Shown here piece after piece: positions 1 through 6,269 of a stretch of DNA of 11,778 nt. The notes beneath the pieces are model-generated. The model was not told the origin of the DNA. It saw only the letters and a list, made by a program, of their open reading frames with translations, and did not search any database. Made by a program: the position numbers and the translations under genes. The stretch comes from Oscillospiraceae bacterium. Its GTDB lineage: Bacteria; Bacillota; Clostridia; Oscillospirales; Acutalibacteraceae. Positions within the stretch are counted from its first letter, which is position 1, and each line of letters begins with the position of its first letter. Location of the stretch: positions 1 to 11,778 of the forward strand of contig JAQXMV010000233.1 in NCBI GenBank assembly GCA_029013165.1, read 5' to 3'.

Positions 1-135
1 GCTTCGCGGTCACTGCGCCTTCGGCTCTGTGACCGGGGCCGCGTCGGCGCGCGCGCCCGCGCGCGCCGTGCCCGCCGCCTGCCGGCGGCGGGCAGCGAGG
101 GCTTCCGCCCTCGCCCCGGCGGCTTCGCCGCCGGG
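1..135. repeat. Array of tandem GC-rich perfect hairpins (cut by left window edge)
   Basis: Five inverted repeats follow one another. A: 7-13 pairs with 29-35 (7 bp, with an inner GCC-TTC-GGC). B: 45-54 with 59-68 (10 bp, loop GCCC). C: 69-79 with 84-94 (11 bp, loop TGCC). D: 95-102 with 107-114 (8 bp, loop TTCC). E: 115-123 with 127-135 (9 bp, loop TTC). B to E abut with no spacer, and every stem listed is mismatch-free. Bases 1-7 (GCTTCGC) look like the tip of another hairpin cut by the edge. Read on the minus strand, the loops of A, D and E are GAA, GGAA and GAA, of the GNA/GNRA type, and that strand lies downstream of the XRE gene. The stems differ in sequence, so this is a repeat of structure rather than of sequence. 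No T-run follows, so it is not a standard terminator. The hairpins are seen directly; their function is unknown. Bases 136-221 hold nothing recognisable. Confidence 0.85.
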
Positions 136-221
136 CCTCTCACCTTACCATTTCCGAACACAAAAATTTCCGCCTGCTTCGTCCCGGTTGAAAAAGTCTA
201 CCTCTTTGCACACCTTTCGTT

Positions 222-1298
222 TTATTCGAGCATTTCAATGATCTTTCTGAATTCATCGCTTGCCTTGAATTCATCGGAAAGCGGATATTTTTCCGTCATC
301 AGATATTTCATTCTGCTCTTGGCAATATGGTTGCTGCCCAGTGTGTGCTTGTCAAATTCTTTGCCGCCAAAAAGCGTGGAGTGTAATACGGTCACCCGGT
401 CCATCTCGTCAAACTGTACCGCAAGTTCGGCACTTTTTCGGAGATGAAAAAGTGCTTTTTCCTTTTCACCTTTCGCGAAGTAGAAGTGGCCGAGATGACC
501 GTGATCATACATAACGGTTCTCCAGAATCGGCTGTAATTGCCGTCATCATAGAGAAAATCGAAAAAGTCAAGGATCTTTTCCAATATGCTGATTTTGTAA
601 TCAATAGAGAACTTGTCGTTCCAGAAATAATAATGATTCAGAGTGGTGTCAAAAAGGAAAAACTGTTCCTCTATTGCCTCCTGAATCTTCTCGTCACGGT
701 TCGGGTGGTTTTCGGGATAACTGAAGCAAAAACACTCCTGTCCGTCACGCATTCGGGGCATTTCCTTTATAATGCTTTCACAGTCGTCAAAAGAAATGCC
801 GCTGCCGTCAATTTTTGAAAGCTCTTCATAGTAATAGATCAAATACCTTTTTGCACACATACGAATGGTGTCAACTTTGCAGTTTTGCTGTATCGTCTTG
901 TAGATGGAAAGGATTTTCTGCGCGTTTTCGCGGATGTCCCGGTAGAAGATCAGATATCCCATATAGCGGAGCAGCACGCGGAAATCGTTGGGGTATTTCT
1001 CTTTGAGCTCGAGGATCAGCTTTTCTTTGAGCTTTTCATCGGTCAGGTTGTCATACTCGGCAATCTTTTCCAGAATTTCCTCTTCGTTGAGGGCTTTGTT
1101 CACACCGAGCAGTTCGTCGACGCTCACCTGGAAAAACTGAGCGATTTCCGGTAGCATGGTTATATCCGGATAGCTTTCGCCACGCTCCCATTTGCTTACG
1201 CTCTGAAAGGTAACGCCCAGAAAATCTGCTAGAGCTTCTTGCGTAAGCTCCTTTTCCCGTCTCAACCGTTTGATGTTTTCACACAAATAAATGGTCAT
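222..1298 (-). CDS. XRE-family transcriptional regulator with helical (TPR-like) C-terminal region
   Basis: This is a 358-residue protein. Residues about 8-62 form a Cro/CI-type helix-turn-helix, with LTQEALADFLGVT followed by SVSKWERGESYPD, the usual DNA-recognition pattern. The remaining 290 or so residues are helical and rich in aromatic and charged residues, as in regulators with a TPR-like sensor domain. A signal peptide or membrane segment is not seen. The frame can be opened at a GTG at 1307, but that GTG lies inside the Shine-Dalgarno GAGGTGAT. The ATG at 1298, 8 nt after GAGG, is the supported start. The gene has its own promoter and a palindrome near the transcription start, which suggests autoregulation. 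It stands apart from the housekeeping genes, appears more AT-rich than its neighbours and sits beside the hairpin array, so it may be an accessory gene. Targets and ligand cannot be read from the sequence. Confidence 0.9.
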   Translation of the reverse strand: MTIYLCENIKRLRREKELTQEALADFLGVTFQSVSKWERGESYPDITMLPEIAQFFQVSVDELLGVNKALNEEEILEKIAEYDNLTDEKLKEKLILELKEKYPNDFRVLLRYMGYLIFYRDIRENAQKILSIYKTIQQNCKVDTIRMCAKRYLIYYYEELSKIDGSGISFDDCESIIKEMPRMRDGQECFCFSYPENHPNRDEKIQEAIEEQFFLFDTTLNHYYFWNDKFSIDYKISILEKILDFFDFLYDDGNYSRFWRTVMYDHGHLGHFYFAKGEKEKALFHLRKSAELAVQFDEMDRVTVLHSTLFGGKEFDKHTLGSNHIAKSRMKYLMTEKYPLSDEFKASDEFRKIIEMLE

Positions 1299-1323
1299 GA
1301 ATATCACCTCTGATTAAAATTAA

Positions 1324-1331
1324 CTGATCAG
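1324..1331. promoter_or_regulatory. Palindrome CTGATCAG near the XRE transcription start, candidate operator
   Basis: CTGATCAG is a perfect 8-bp palindrome lying just downstream of the predicted start point (about 1334) and upstream of the Shine-Dalgarno site. Flanking bases add partial symmetry (TTAA on one side, CTTA on the other). The position suits self-repression by the XRE protein, but an 8-bp palindrome can occur by chance. Confidence 0.3.
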
Positions 1332-1340
1332 CTTACTGTC

Positions 1341-1369
1341 ATCATACCTGAAAAATCTTCCCATCGCAA
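1341..1369 (-). promoter_or_regulatory. Predicted sigma-A promoter of the XRE regulator
   Basis: Read on the minus strand, the -35 box TTGCGA (1369-1364) is followed by a 17-bp spacer and the -10 box TATGAT (1346-1341), placing the transcription start near 1334, about 36 nt before the ATG at 1298. Upstream of the -35, 1381-1395 is an inverted repeat TTGAAA-N3-TTTCAA that could bind a regulator. The box matches and spacing are seen; activity is inferred. Confidence 0.55.
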
Positions 1370-1464
1370 TAACGCATCTTTTGAAATATTTTCAACCATT
1401 GGGCGAGTCTTTCGACGGCGTATTTTGGCGTATCTGTTGTGAAGTTTGCTCTCTGCACCGATAC

Positions 1465-1497
1465 AAAAAAATCGGCGCCGATTTGACAGCACCGATT
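1465..1497 (-). terminator. Intrinsic terminator after the pyridoxamine kinase gene
   Basis: On the minus strand, the 11-nt arm AATCGGTGCTG (1497-1487) pairs with CGGCGCCGATT (1480-1470) across a 6-nt loop. Two of the eleven pairs are U-G in RNA. A run of seven T follows (1471-1465). It starts 26 nt past the kinase stop codon and should close the four-gene minus-strand block before the XRE gene. Confidence 0.85.
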
Positions 1498-1522
1498 CGA
1501 TTATAAAATGCGTTTACATTCC

Positions 1523-2359
1523 TTATGGCTTTTCCATCAGCTCAAGCAAAAAGGGGATCGCCTGCTCAAAGTGAACGCTGTACCATTGGTCTTTGCCGTC
1601 GGCCATAGTCAGCTCGATACATCTTGCCGTGAAGACGGCGGCAATTTCCAGGGCTTTCGTCCAGGATAGGCCGCGCATCATGGCTCCCATAAAGGTGGAA
1701 GCAAAGACATCGCCGGTGCCGGGATAGCTGCACGCCAGCTTCTGCTGGCGGTGCTCGAAGCGGTTTTTCTCCCCACAGTGAAGGGCACATACACCGGTCA
1801 CGCCGCCGCCGAAGTCCACGCCGGTGACGGCGCATATTTTTGCCCCCAGAGCAGAGAGCTTTTCCAGCAGCAGATCAATATAATCCGCCTCGTATTCCTG
1901 CCGTATGGGGGTGCCGGTGAGAATGGCGGCTTCGGTGACATTGGGCAGGATAATATCGGCTTCGGCGCAGAGACTGCGCATTTTCTCCGCAAAGCCCATG
2001 TCAAGCCCGGGATAGAGCTTTCCGTTGTCAGCCATGGCAGGATCGACCACGATGAGACTCTGTTCGTTCCGAAAGTCGTCAATCACTTTTTTGACGGCCG
2101 TGATCTGACTTTCGTTGGCGAGATATCCCGTGTAGATGCCGTCGAAGCGAAAGCCCTCTTTTTTCCAGTGAGAGCAGATGGGCTCGATCTGATCCGTCAG
2201 ATCCTTCACGGTGAAGCCCTCAAACATTGTGTGGGCGGAAAGCAGAGCCGTGGGCAGAACGGCAACCTCCGTTCCTGCGGCGGAAATGATCGGCAGGGCA
2301 ACGGTGATGGAGCATTTGCCGATGCAGGAGATGTCCTGTATGGTAAGGATTCTTTTCAT
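1523..2359 (-). CDS. pdxY: Pyridoxamine/pyridoxal kinase (PdxY/PdxK-type, ribokinase superfamily)
   Basis: This enzyme phosphorylates pyridoxal, pyridoxamine or pyridoxine with ATP in the vitamin B6 salvage pathway, in the cytoplasm. The protein has 278 residues, the usual length for PdxY. It opens with TIQDISCIGKCSITVALPI, the typical N-terminal substrate region of the pyridoxamine kinase group. VVDPAMADNGKLY (104-116) matches the family's DPVMGD-like segment, and YPGTGDVFAS (212-221) is the anion-hole motif with D217 as the expected catalytic base. It is the last gene of the leftward block, about 70 nt after the flavodoxin-like gene, and is followed by a strong terminator. The Shine-Dalgarno before the ATG at 2359 is weak (CGGG about 8 nt upstream). 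The PdxY versus PdxK label is by similarity; use on HMP is not excluded, though the ThiD-type HMP-P kinases look different. Confidence 0.9.
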   Translation of the reverse strand: MKRILTIQDISCIGKCSITVALPIISAAGTEVAVLPTALLSAHTMFEGFTVKDLTDQIEPICSHWKKEGFRFDGIYTGYLANESQITAVKKVIDDFRNEQSLIVVDPAMADNGKLYPGLDMGFAEKMRSLCAEADIILPNVTEAAILTGTPIRQEYEADYIDLLLEKLSALGAKICAVTGVDFGGGVTGVCALHCGEKNRFEHRQQKLACSYPGTGDVFASTFMGAMMRGLSWTKALEIAAVFTARCIELTMADGKDQWYSVHFEQAIPFLLELMEKP

Positions 2360-2398
2360 GTGATACCCGGCTTTCTGAAATGGGCTTATGTGTGTTTT

Positions 2399-2426
2399 GC
2401 CGTGCCCGAATCATATCGGACACGGC
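2399..2426. other. Intercistronic hairpin between flavodoxin-like and kinase genes
   Basis: GCCGTGCCCGA (2399-2409) pairs with TCGGACACGGC (2416-2426) across 6 nt. On the minus-strand RNA all 11 pairs form, one of them U-G. No T-run follows on that strand, so it is not a clear terminator. A role in pausing, partial termination or RNA processing between the two cistrons is possible. Confidence 0.6.
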
Positions 2427-2431
2427 GTAGC

Positions 2432-2932
2432 TTACTTGTTCTGCTCGATGAATGCAACCACCGCAGCGGCGGCTTCTTCGTCAAACATATCAAAGCCCTT
2501 TTCCAGCATGCCGAGGATTTCCTCGCCCTGGGGATCGTTAGACTTTTTGACTTCACTTTTCATCATTTTGAGCATCATGCCCATCATCATTTTGTGCATA
2601 CCGCTGAGCTTGCTCATGTCAAAGGCGCCGGGCAGAGAGAAAAGTTCCTCGGTAACGGCGTTCTTTTCTTTCAGCTCATCGTCCTGTTTCTGGCTTTTCA
2701 TCATGCCCACGGCGCAGACGGCCAGCAGACTGCCAAAGGTATCTCTTGCCTTTTTCAGGCCCTGAATGTTACCGGCCATGACCCAGCCGATGAAAACCAC
2801 CCGGCTTCCAGCCGGCACTTCGCCGCACTGTGCGGTGCTGAAGCAGGGGCAGCCGGTTTTTTCACTGATCAGCTCGGCATAGCGTTTCGCCGTGCCGGTG
2901 TTGGTTTCATAAAGAATAGCAATATCGCTCAT
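2432..2932 (-). CDS. Small flavodoxin-fold protein, function unknown
   Basis: This is a 166-residue cytoplasmic protein. The N-terminus, AILYETNTGTAKRYAELI, matches the flavodoxin phosphate-binding loop (T/S-x-T-G-x-T) after the first beta strand, so it probably binds FMN. A second beta strand (VVFIGWVMAGNIQGLKKAR) and a third (LLAVCAVGMM) follow in the order expected for the flavodoxin fold. Residues about 105-130 are unusually methionine-rich (KMMMGMMLKMMK). The C-terminal half is helical and lacks the usual last flavodoxin strands, as in the flavodoxin-domain proteins annotated in Clostridia near HemG-like sequences. The start ATG at 2932 has a clear Shine-Dalgarno (AGGAG, 8 nt upstream). 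It lies 25 nt after the PIG-L gene, in the same operon. The redox partner is unknown. Confidence 0.75.
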   Translation of the reverse strand: MSDIAILYETNTGTAKRYAELISEKTGCPCFSTAQCGEVPAGSRVVFIGWVMAGNIQGLKKARDTFGSLLAVCAVGMMKSQKQDDELKEKNAVTEELFSLPGAFDMSKLSGMHKMMMGMMLKMMKSEVKKSNDPQGEEILGMLEKGFDMFDEEAAAAVVAFIEQNK

Positions 2933-2957
2933 GTTTTTTCTCCTGGGTTTTCAATAA

Positions 2958-3782
2958 TTATACTACGGGCAGATTGAAGCAGTGCATCTGGAGGCTGGAG
3001 AGTAGTCTCAGGGGCTCTGCCGCTTTGAATTCCGTGCCCTCGGCAAAGATCTGGTTCTGGAGCATGATGGCTGCCAGCAGCGTCGGCTCCGCCTGAGAGA
3101 CATGGCACTTGACCGCTTTCATTTTCAGCTCTTCAAATTCCGTGATGTCAATGAGGGTGTTGGGCTTGTCGGTGTAATAAAAACCGATGCCTTTCACCTG
3201 CCAGGTGTCCTCACGGAACTTTCCGTCCACGAAGTCGGGGTAGAAATTGCAAACGGCGTCCATGGCGGCGTATTTCACGGCGTTGCCCACCTTGATGTGG
3301 TCGCTGTGGCACTCGTTGGCCAGGTTGGGGTCGGCGGTGAGGACGAAGTCAGGCTTGATTTCCCGGATAGCCTCAACGATCTTCAGGGAGATTTCACGCT
3401 CGCTGTTGTCGTTTTTGTCGGCGAAGCCCAGGAAGCCTGCGTTCTTCATGCCGAGGCACTGCTGCGCTTTGAGGGCTTCTTTCTGTCTGACGGTCTGCAC
3501 CTTGTTCTCCTTGCCGGCATATTTCGGGTCAGCATAGCGGTCGTCGGTGACGGTGAGCTCATAGACCTCCGCGCCCAGAGAACGCAGCCAGGCGATGGTG
3601 CCGCCGGCGCCGATCTGGTTGTCGTCGGGGTGAGGCTGGACGAAAAGCACTCTCTTGGCCTTGCTCAGATCCGGGGGAGAGCAGAGGGCGTCGGCTGCGG
3701 CGGTCGCGGCGCCGACGACACCTTTCACGGCACTGAATTTTATGGATGAATTGCGGTTTTTGATGATTTCCTTGATCTTCAT
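2958..3782 (-). CDS. PIG-L/LmbE family zinc-dependent N-deacetylase
   Basis: This is a 274-residue member of the PIG-L (LmbE/MshB) family, which removes N-acetyl groups from sugars such as GlcNAc conjugates. VLFVQPHPDDNQIGAGG (45-61) contains the family HPDD motif: H51 and D54 should bind zinc and D53 should be the general base. The usual Glu after HPDD is Asn55 here. The second motif ECHSDHIKVG (157-166) supplies the third zinc ligand (H159 or H162). The N-terminus has a stretch of small residues (GVVGAATAAADAL) but no convincing signal peptide, so a cytoplasmic location is likely. The start ATG at 3782 follows GGAGG by 10 nt. It stands between the S1-domain gene and the flavodoxin-like gene. 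The substrate cannot be told from sequence; there is no sign of mycothiol or bacillithiol partners here. Confidence 0.85.
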   Translation of the reverse strand: MKIKEIIKNRNSSIKFSAVKGVVGAATAAADALCSPPDLSKAKRVLFVQPHPDDNQIGAGGTIAWLRSLGAEVYELTVTDDRYADPKYAGKENKVQTVRQKEALKAQQCLGMKNAGFLGFADKNDNSEREISLKIVEAIREIKPDFVLTADPNLANECHSDHIKVGNAVKYAAMDAVCNFYPDFVDGKFREDTWQVKGIGFYYTDKPNTLIDITEFEELKMKAVKCHVSQAEPTLLAAIMLQNQIFAEGTEFKAAEPLRLLSSLQMHCFNLPVV

Positions 3783-3808
3783 TTCTTCATGTCCTCCTGC
3801 AAAAATTC

Positions 3809-3843
3809 TAAAGGAGCAGCCGATAAAAAATGCTGCTCCTTTA
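3809..3843 (-). terminator. Hairpin downstream of the S1-domain gene, weak terminator or attenuator
   Basis: TAAAGGAGCAGC (3809-3820) pairs perfectly with GCTGCTCCTTTA (3832-3843), a 12-bp stem with an 11-nt loop, starting 8 nt past the S1-gene stop. On the minus strand the stem is followed after GAA by five T, so termination may be partial. No promoter fits between this hairpin and the PIG-L start at 3782, so that gene probably depends on read-through. Confidence 0.65.
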
Positions 3844-3850
3844 TTCTATA

Positions 3851-4804
3851 TCATATTGCGTTTTCCGTCAACCGATAAGGTGAAAAAATTGTTTCAATCT
3901 TTTTCGGACAGCTTTCGGGGGAATAGACCCAGTGTTCCATGAAATCGCCGGTGAAGTAATAGGACACGGCCTCGTTGGGATATTCCGCGTCAAAGGAATC
4001 GACGATGATCAGCTTGATCTTCATTCTCTCGGGAATGAGGTTTTTGATGTAGACGCTGGCGTGCTGTCCGGGCTGAACGCCGGGCACATATTCCGCCAGT
4101 CCTGCGAGGTTCGGCGCAAGCTCGACGAATATTCCGTATCTTTCAACGGAGCGGACAATTCCCGGAACTGTTTCTCCCGCCTTGAATCTGGCGGCGTTCT
4201 CTTCCCAGGTGCCGAGCAGTTCCTTGTAACTCAGGGTGATCCGGCCCTTTTCATCCACGGCCTTGACCACGGCCTTGATTCTCTGACCCGGTGAAAACCG
4301 AGCCGAGGGGTGGGGTATGCGCGAGACGGAAATGCTGTCAATGGGCATGAGGGCAGATATGCCGGCGCCGATATCGGCAAAAACGCCGAAGGCCTCCATG
4401 TGCGTCACCGTGGCGTCGATGACGCAGCCGGGAACCAGGGCGGAAATGTATTCTTTCATGCAGTCCTGCTGAACACTGCGGCGGCTGAGCAGGGCATAAG
4501 TCTCTCCCTTTTCGTCGGTGCGGAATTCCGTGATACGGCAGACGACAGGCTTATTGACGCGGGAAATAATTGCGATATCCCGCACGGAGCCGTCCTCGAT
4601 GCCGACGGCGCCCTCGTCGCGGGGGATAATACCTTTCATAACGCCCAGGTCCACATGAAGATTATGGTCCTTGTCGCAGACGGTGGCCCTTGCCTCGATG
4701 ATTCTGCCGCTGTAATAAGCCTCCTTGAGGGCGGCTTTGGAGGAAAGGATGTTTTTGTTTTCCTGGGTAAGAATGAGATAGTTTTCGGGAAAATACTTTT
4801 TCAT
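3851..4804 (-). CDS. S1-domain RNA-binding protein (ribosomal protein S1-like)
   Basis: This 317-residue protein has three S1-type OB-fold segments: a degenerate one at about 33-110 (VDLGVMKGIIPRDEG), a clear one at about 123-194 (PGCVIDATVTHMEAFGVFADIGAGISALMP to KGRITLSYKE) and another at about 209-270 (GIVRSVERYGIFVELAPNLAGLAEY). Such proteins bind single-stranded RNA, often on the ribosome. Firmicutes carry short S1-like proteins whose role in translation initiation is less clear than that of six-domain RpsA of E. coli. The last 45 residues fall outside the S1 segments. An upstream in-frame ATG at 4846 overlaps the predicted -10 box, while the ATG at 4804 has AAAGGG 9 nt before it, so 4804 is the start. 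It heads the minus-strand block and is divergent from the DUF951 gene. Confidence 0.85.
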   Translation of the reverse strand: MKKYFPENYLILTQENKNILSSKAALKEAYYSGRIIEARATVCDKDHNLHVDLGVMKGIIPRDEGAVGIEDGSVRDIAIISRVNKPVVCRITEFRTDEKGETYALLSRRSVQQDCMKEYISALVPGCVIDATVTHMEAFGVFADIGAGISALMPIDSISVSRIPHPSARFSPGQRIKAVVKAVDEKGRITLSYKELLGTWEENAARFKAGETVPGIVRSVERYGIFVELAPNLAGLAEYVPGVQPGQHASVYIKNLIPERMKIKLIIVDSFDAEYPNEAVSYYFTGDFMEHWVYSPESCPKKIETIFSPYRLTENAI

Positions 4805-4844
4805 TTTTAAAGACCCTTTCTGTTTTTTTATATTTTTGTATTTC

Positions 4845-4873
4845 ATTATATGCTGTATTTTTCTGTATATTTA
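4845..4873 (-). promoter_or_regulatory. Predicted promoter of the S1-domain gene
   Basis: On the minus strand a perfect -10 TATAAT (4850-4845) is preceded at 17 bp by a weak -35, TAAATA (4873-4868). The leader is then about 34 nt to the ATG at 4804. The -10 box contains the alternative ATG at 4846, which rules that codon out for transcripts from this promoter. It is divergent from the promoter at 4894-4923, and only about 20 bp separate the two -35 boxes. Confidence 0.5.
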
Positions 4874-4893
4874 CTTTTAGTTGTCCGTAAAGA

Positions 4894-4923
4894 TTGATAT
4901 TAACGGTACAATTATGGTATAAT
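4894..4923 (+). promoter_or_regulatory. Predicted extended -10 promoter of the DUF951-prfA cluster
   Basis: The -35 TTGATA (4894-4899) is followed by an 18-bp spacer and TGG-TATAAT (4915-4923), a perfect -10 with the TGn extension. Transcription would begin near 4930. This makes the ATG at 4932 almost the first base of the mRNA and supports the GTG at 4956, which has a Shine-Dalgarno site. Confidence 0.7.
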
Positions 4924-4955
4924 ACATCAATATGAATGTTTCGGAGGTGGAATCC

Positions 4956-5147
4956 GTGGATGTCAGAGTCGGAGATGTGCTGGTTATGAAGAAGAACCAT
5001 CCCTGCGGGTGCAATGAATTTACTGTGATGCGCTCAGGTATGGATTTCAAGCTCTGCTGTAACCGGTGCTCGCATCTGGTTGCTCTGCCGCGGCTCAAGG
5101 CGGAGAAAAACATCAAAAAAATTATCCGTGACGGCAGTGAAGTCTGA
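4956..5147 (+). CDS. DUF951 family small protein
   Basis: This is a 63-residue protein of the DUF951 family, found mainly in Firmicutes; its function is not established. The family core is visible: VGDVLVMKKNHPCGCNEF (5-22), then VMRSGMDFKLCCNRC (24-38) and LPRLKAEKNIKKII (44-57), like the HPCG, GADI and PRSKFEKR blocks of relatives. Cys 17, 19, 34, 35 and 38 with His 15 and 40 could bind a metal, which is an inference. The frame also opens at an ATG at 4932, but the GTG at 4956 has GGAGG 8 nt upstream, matches the usual family N-terminus and fits the predicted transcript start. It is the first gene of the rightward cluster, 45 nt before prfA. The combination with prfA suggests a translation-related setting but does not prove a function. 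Confidence 0.85.
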   Translation: MDVRVGDVLVMKKNHPCGCNEFTVMRSGMDFKLCCNRCSHLVALPRLKAEKNIKKIIRDGSEV

Positions 5148-5192
5148 GTGATTCCGCCTGCCGTATTATGATTGACCAAAGAGGAAACGATT

Positions 5193-6269
5193 ATGCTTGA
5201 AAAGCTCAGCAGCGTGGAAGAACGCTATGACAAAATCACCGCAATGCTCTATGACCCGGCCGTCATCGCCGATATTGACCAATACAGTGCCCTGATCAAG
5301 GAACAGAAAAGTCTGGAGCCCGTTGTGGAAAAATTCTGTGAATATAAACGGGCTGAGGCTGCCCTGAAAGAATCGGAAGAACTGCTGGAGGGCGGCGGTC
5401 TCGACCGGGATTTTCGCGAGCTGGTTCGGGAGGAGCTGGAGAGCTCGAAAGCCCTCACGGCCAAGCTCCTGGAGGAGCTGAAGATTCTGCTTCTGCCCAA
5501 GGATGCCAACGACGACAAAAATGTGATCATGGAGATCCGCGGCGGCGCCGGCGGTGAGGAATCGGCCTTGTTTGCCGGTGTGCTTTTCCGGATGTATTCC
5601 ATGTATGCCGAGAGCCGGCGCTGGAAAACCGAGGTGCTTTCCGCCAACCCGACAGAGCTTGGCGGCTTCAAGGAAATCAGCTTTTCCGTCAGCGGTGAGG
5701 GTGCCTATTCGCGGCTGAAATTTGAAAGCGGCGTACATCGTGTTCAGCGTGTGCCGGAAACGGAAACCCAGGGCAGAATCCACACCTCCACGGCCACGGT
5801 GGCCGTTCTGCCGGAGGCAGAGGAGGTCGATGTGCAGATCAATCCCGCCGACCTTGCCATTGATACTTTCCGTTCCAGCGGTGCCGGCGGTCAGCATATC
5901 AATAAGACGGAGTCCGCCATTCGCATTACCCATATTCCCACCGGCACGGTGGTGGAGTGTCAGGACGAGAGAAGCCAGCATAAAAATAAGGACAAGGCCA
6001 TGAAGATCCTGCGCTCGAGAATCCTTGAAAGCGAACGCAGAAAGCAGATGTCCTCCATTGCCGATGAGCGCAAATCGCAGGTGGGCACCGGCGACAGAAG
6101 CGAAAGGATCCGCACCTATAACTATCCCCAGAGCCGGGTGACCGATCACCGCATCGGACTGACTCTTTATAAGCTCGAGCAGTTCCTCAGCGGCGACATG
6201 GACGAGATCATCGACGCCCTGATCACGGCCGACACGGCGGAAAAACTAAAAAGCGAAAGCAGTGAATAA
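5193..6269 (+). CDS. prfA: Peptide chain release factor 1 (RF1)
   Basis: RF1 recognises UAA and UAG in the ribosomal A site and triggers hydrolysis of peptidyl-tRNA. The protein has 358 residues, close to the usual 360. An N-terminal helical domain is followed by RGGAGGEESALFA (116-128), the tripeptide region RVPETETQGRIHTST (187-201), where P188-E189-T190 is the P-x-T stop-codon reader that marks RF1 rather than RF2 (SPF), and SSGAGGQHINKTESAIRITH (228-247) with the catalytic GGQ at 232-234. That Gln is the site methylated by PrmC in other bacteria; no prmC lies in this window. A TTG at 5172 could extend the frame, but the ATG at 5193 has GAGG 8 nt upstream and fits the family N-terminus. 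It is followed directly by the Sua5 gene (TAA then ATG), so the two are probably cotranscribed and translationally coupled. Confidence 0.97.
   Translation: MLEKLSSVEERYDKITAMLYDPAVIADIDQYSALIKEQKSLEPVVEKFCEYKRAEAALKESEELLEGGGLDRDFRELVREELESSKALTAKLLEELKILLLPKDANDDKNVIMEIRGGAGGEESALFAGVLFRMYSMYAESRRWKTEVLSANPTELGGFKEISFSVSGEGAYSRLKFESGVHRVQRVPETETQGRIHTSTATVAVLPEAEEVDVQINPADLAIDTFRSSGAGGQHINKTESAIRITHIPTGTVVECQDERSQHKNKDKAMKILRSRILESERRKQMSSIADERKSQVGTGDRSERIRTYNYPQSRVTDHRIGLTLYKLEQFLSGDMDEIIDALITADTAEKLKSESSE

Noticed and set aside
1..135. Left-edge repeats as a CRISPR array
   Set aside because: The units are not identical, there are no spacers of constant length, and the pattern is hairpins rather than direct repeats.
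29..241. 70-codon plus-strand frame rich in Ala and Arg
   Set aside because: It is a translation of the hairpin array and has no Shine-Dalgarno or family likeness; the composition follows from the GC-rich repeats.
1299..1307. GTG at 1307 as the start of the XRE regulator
   Set aside because: That GTG is part of the Shine-Dalgarno GAGGTGAT; the ATG at 1298 is correctly spaced from it.
1751..2977. 408-codon plus-strand frame antisense to the kinase and flavodoxin-like genes
   Set aside because: It runs across two well-supported minus-strand genes, has no recognisable domain, and such long antisense frames are expected from the third-position GC bias of these genes.
3102..3749. 215-codon plus-strand frame opposite the PIG-L gene
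   Set aside because: It is a shadow of a gene with clear zinc-site motifs and lacks a ribosome site and recognisable features.
5166..6149. 327-codon minus-strand frame opposite prfA
   Set aside because: prfA is certain on the plus strand, with GGQ and PxT motifs; the opposite frame is low-complexity (HLH, GGR, LLQ runs) with no family match.
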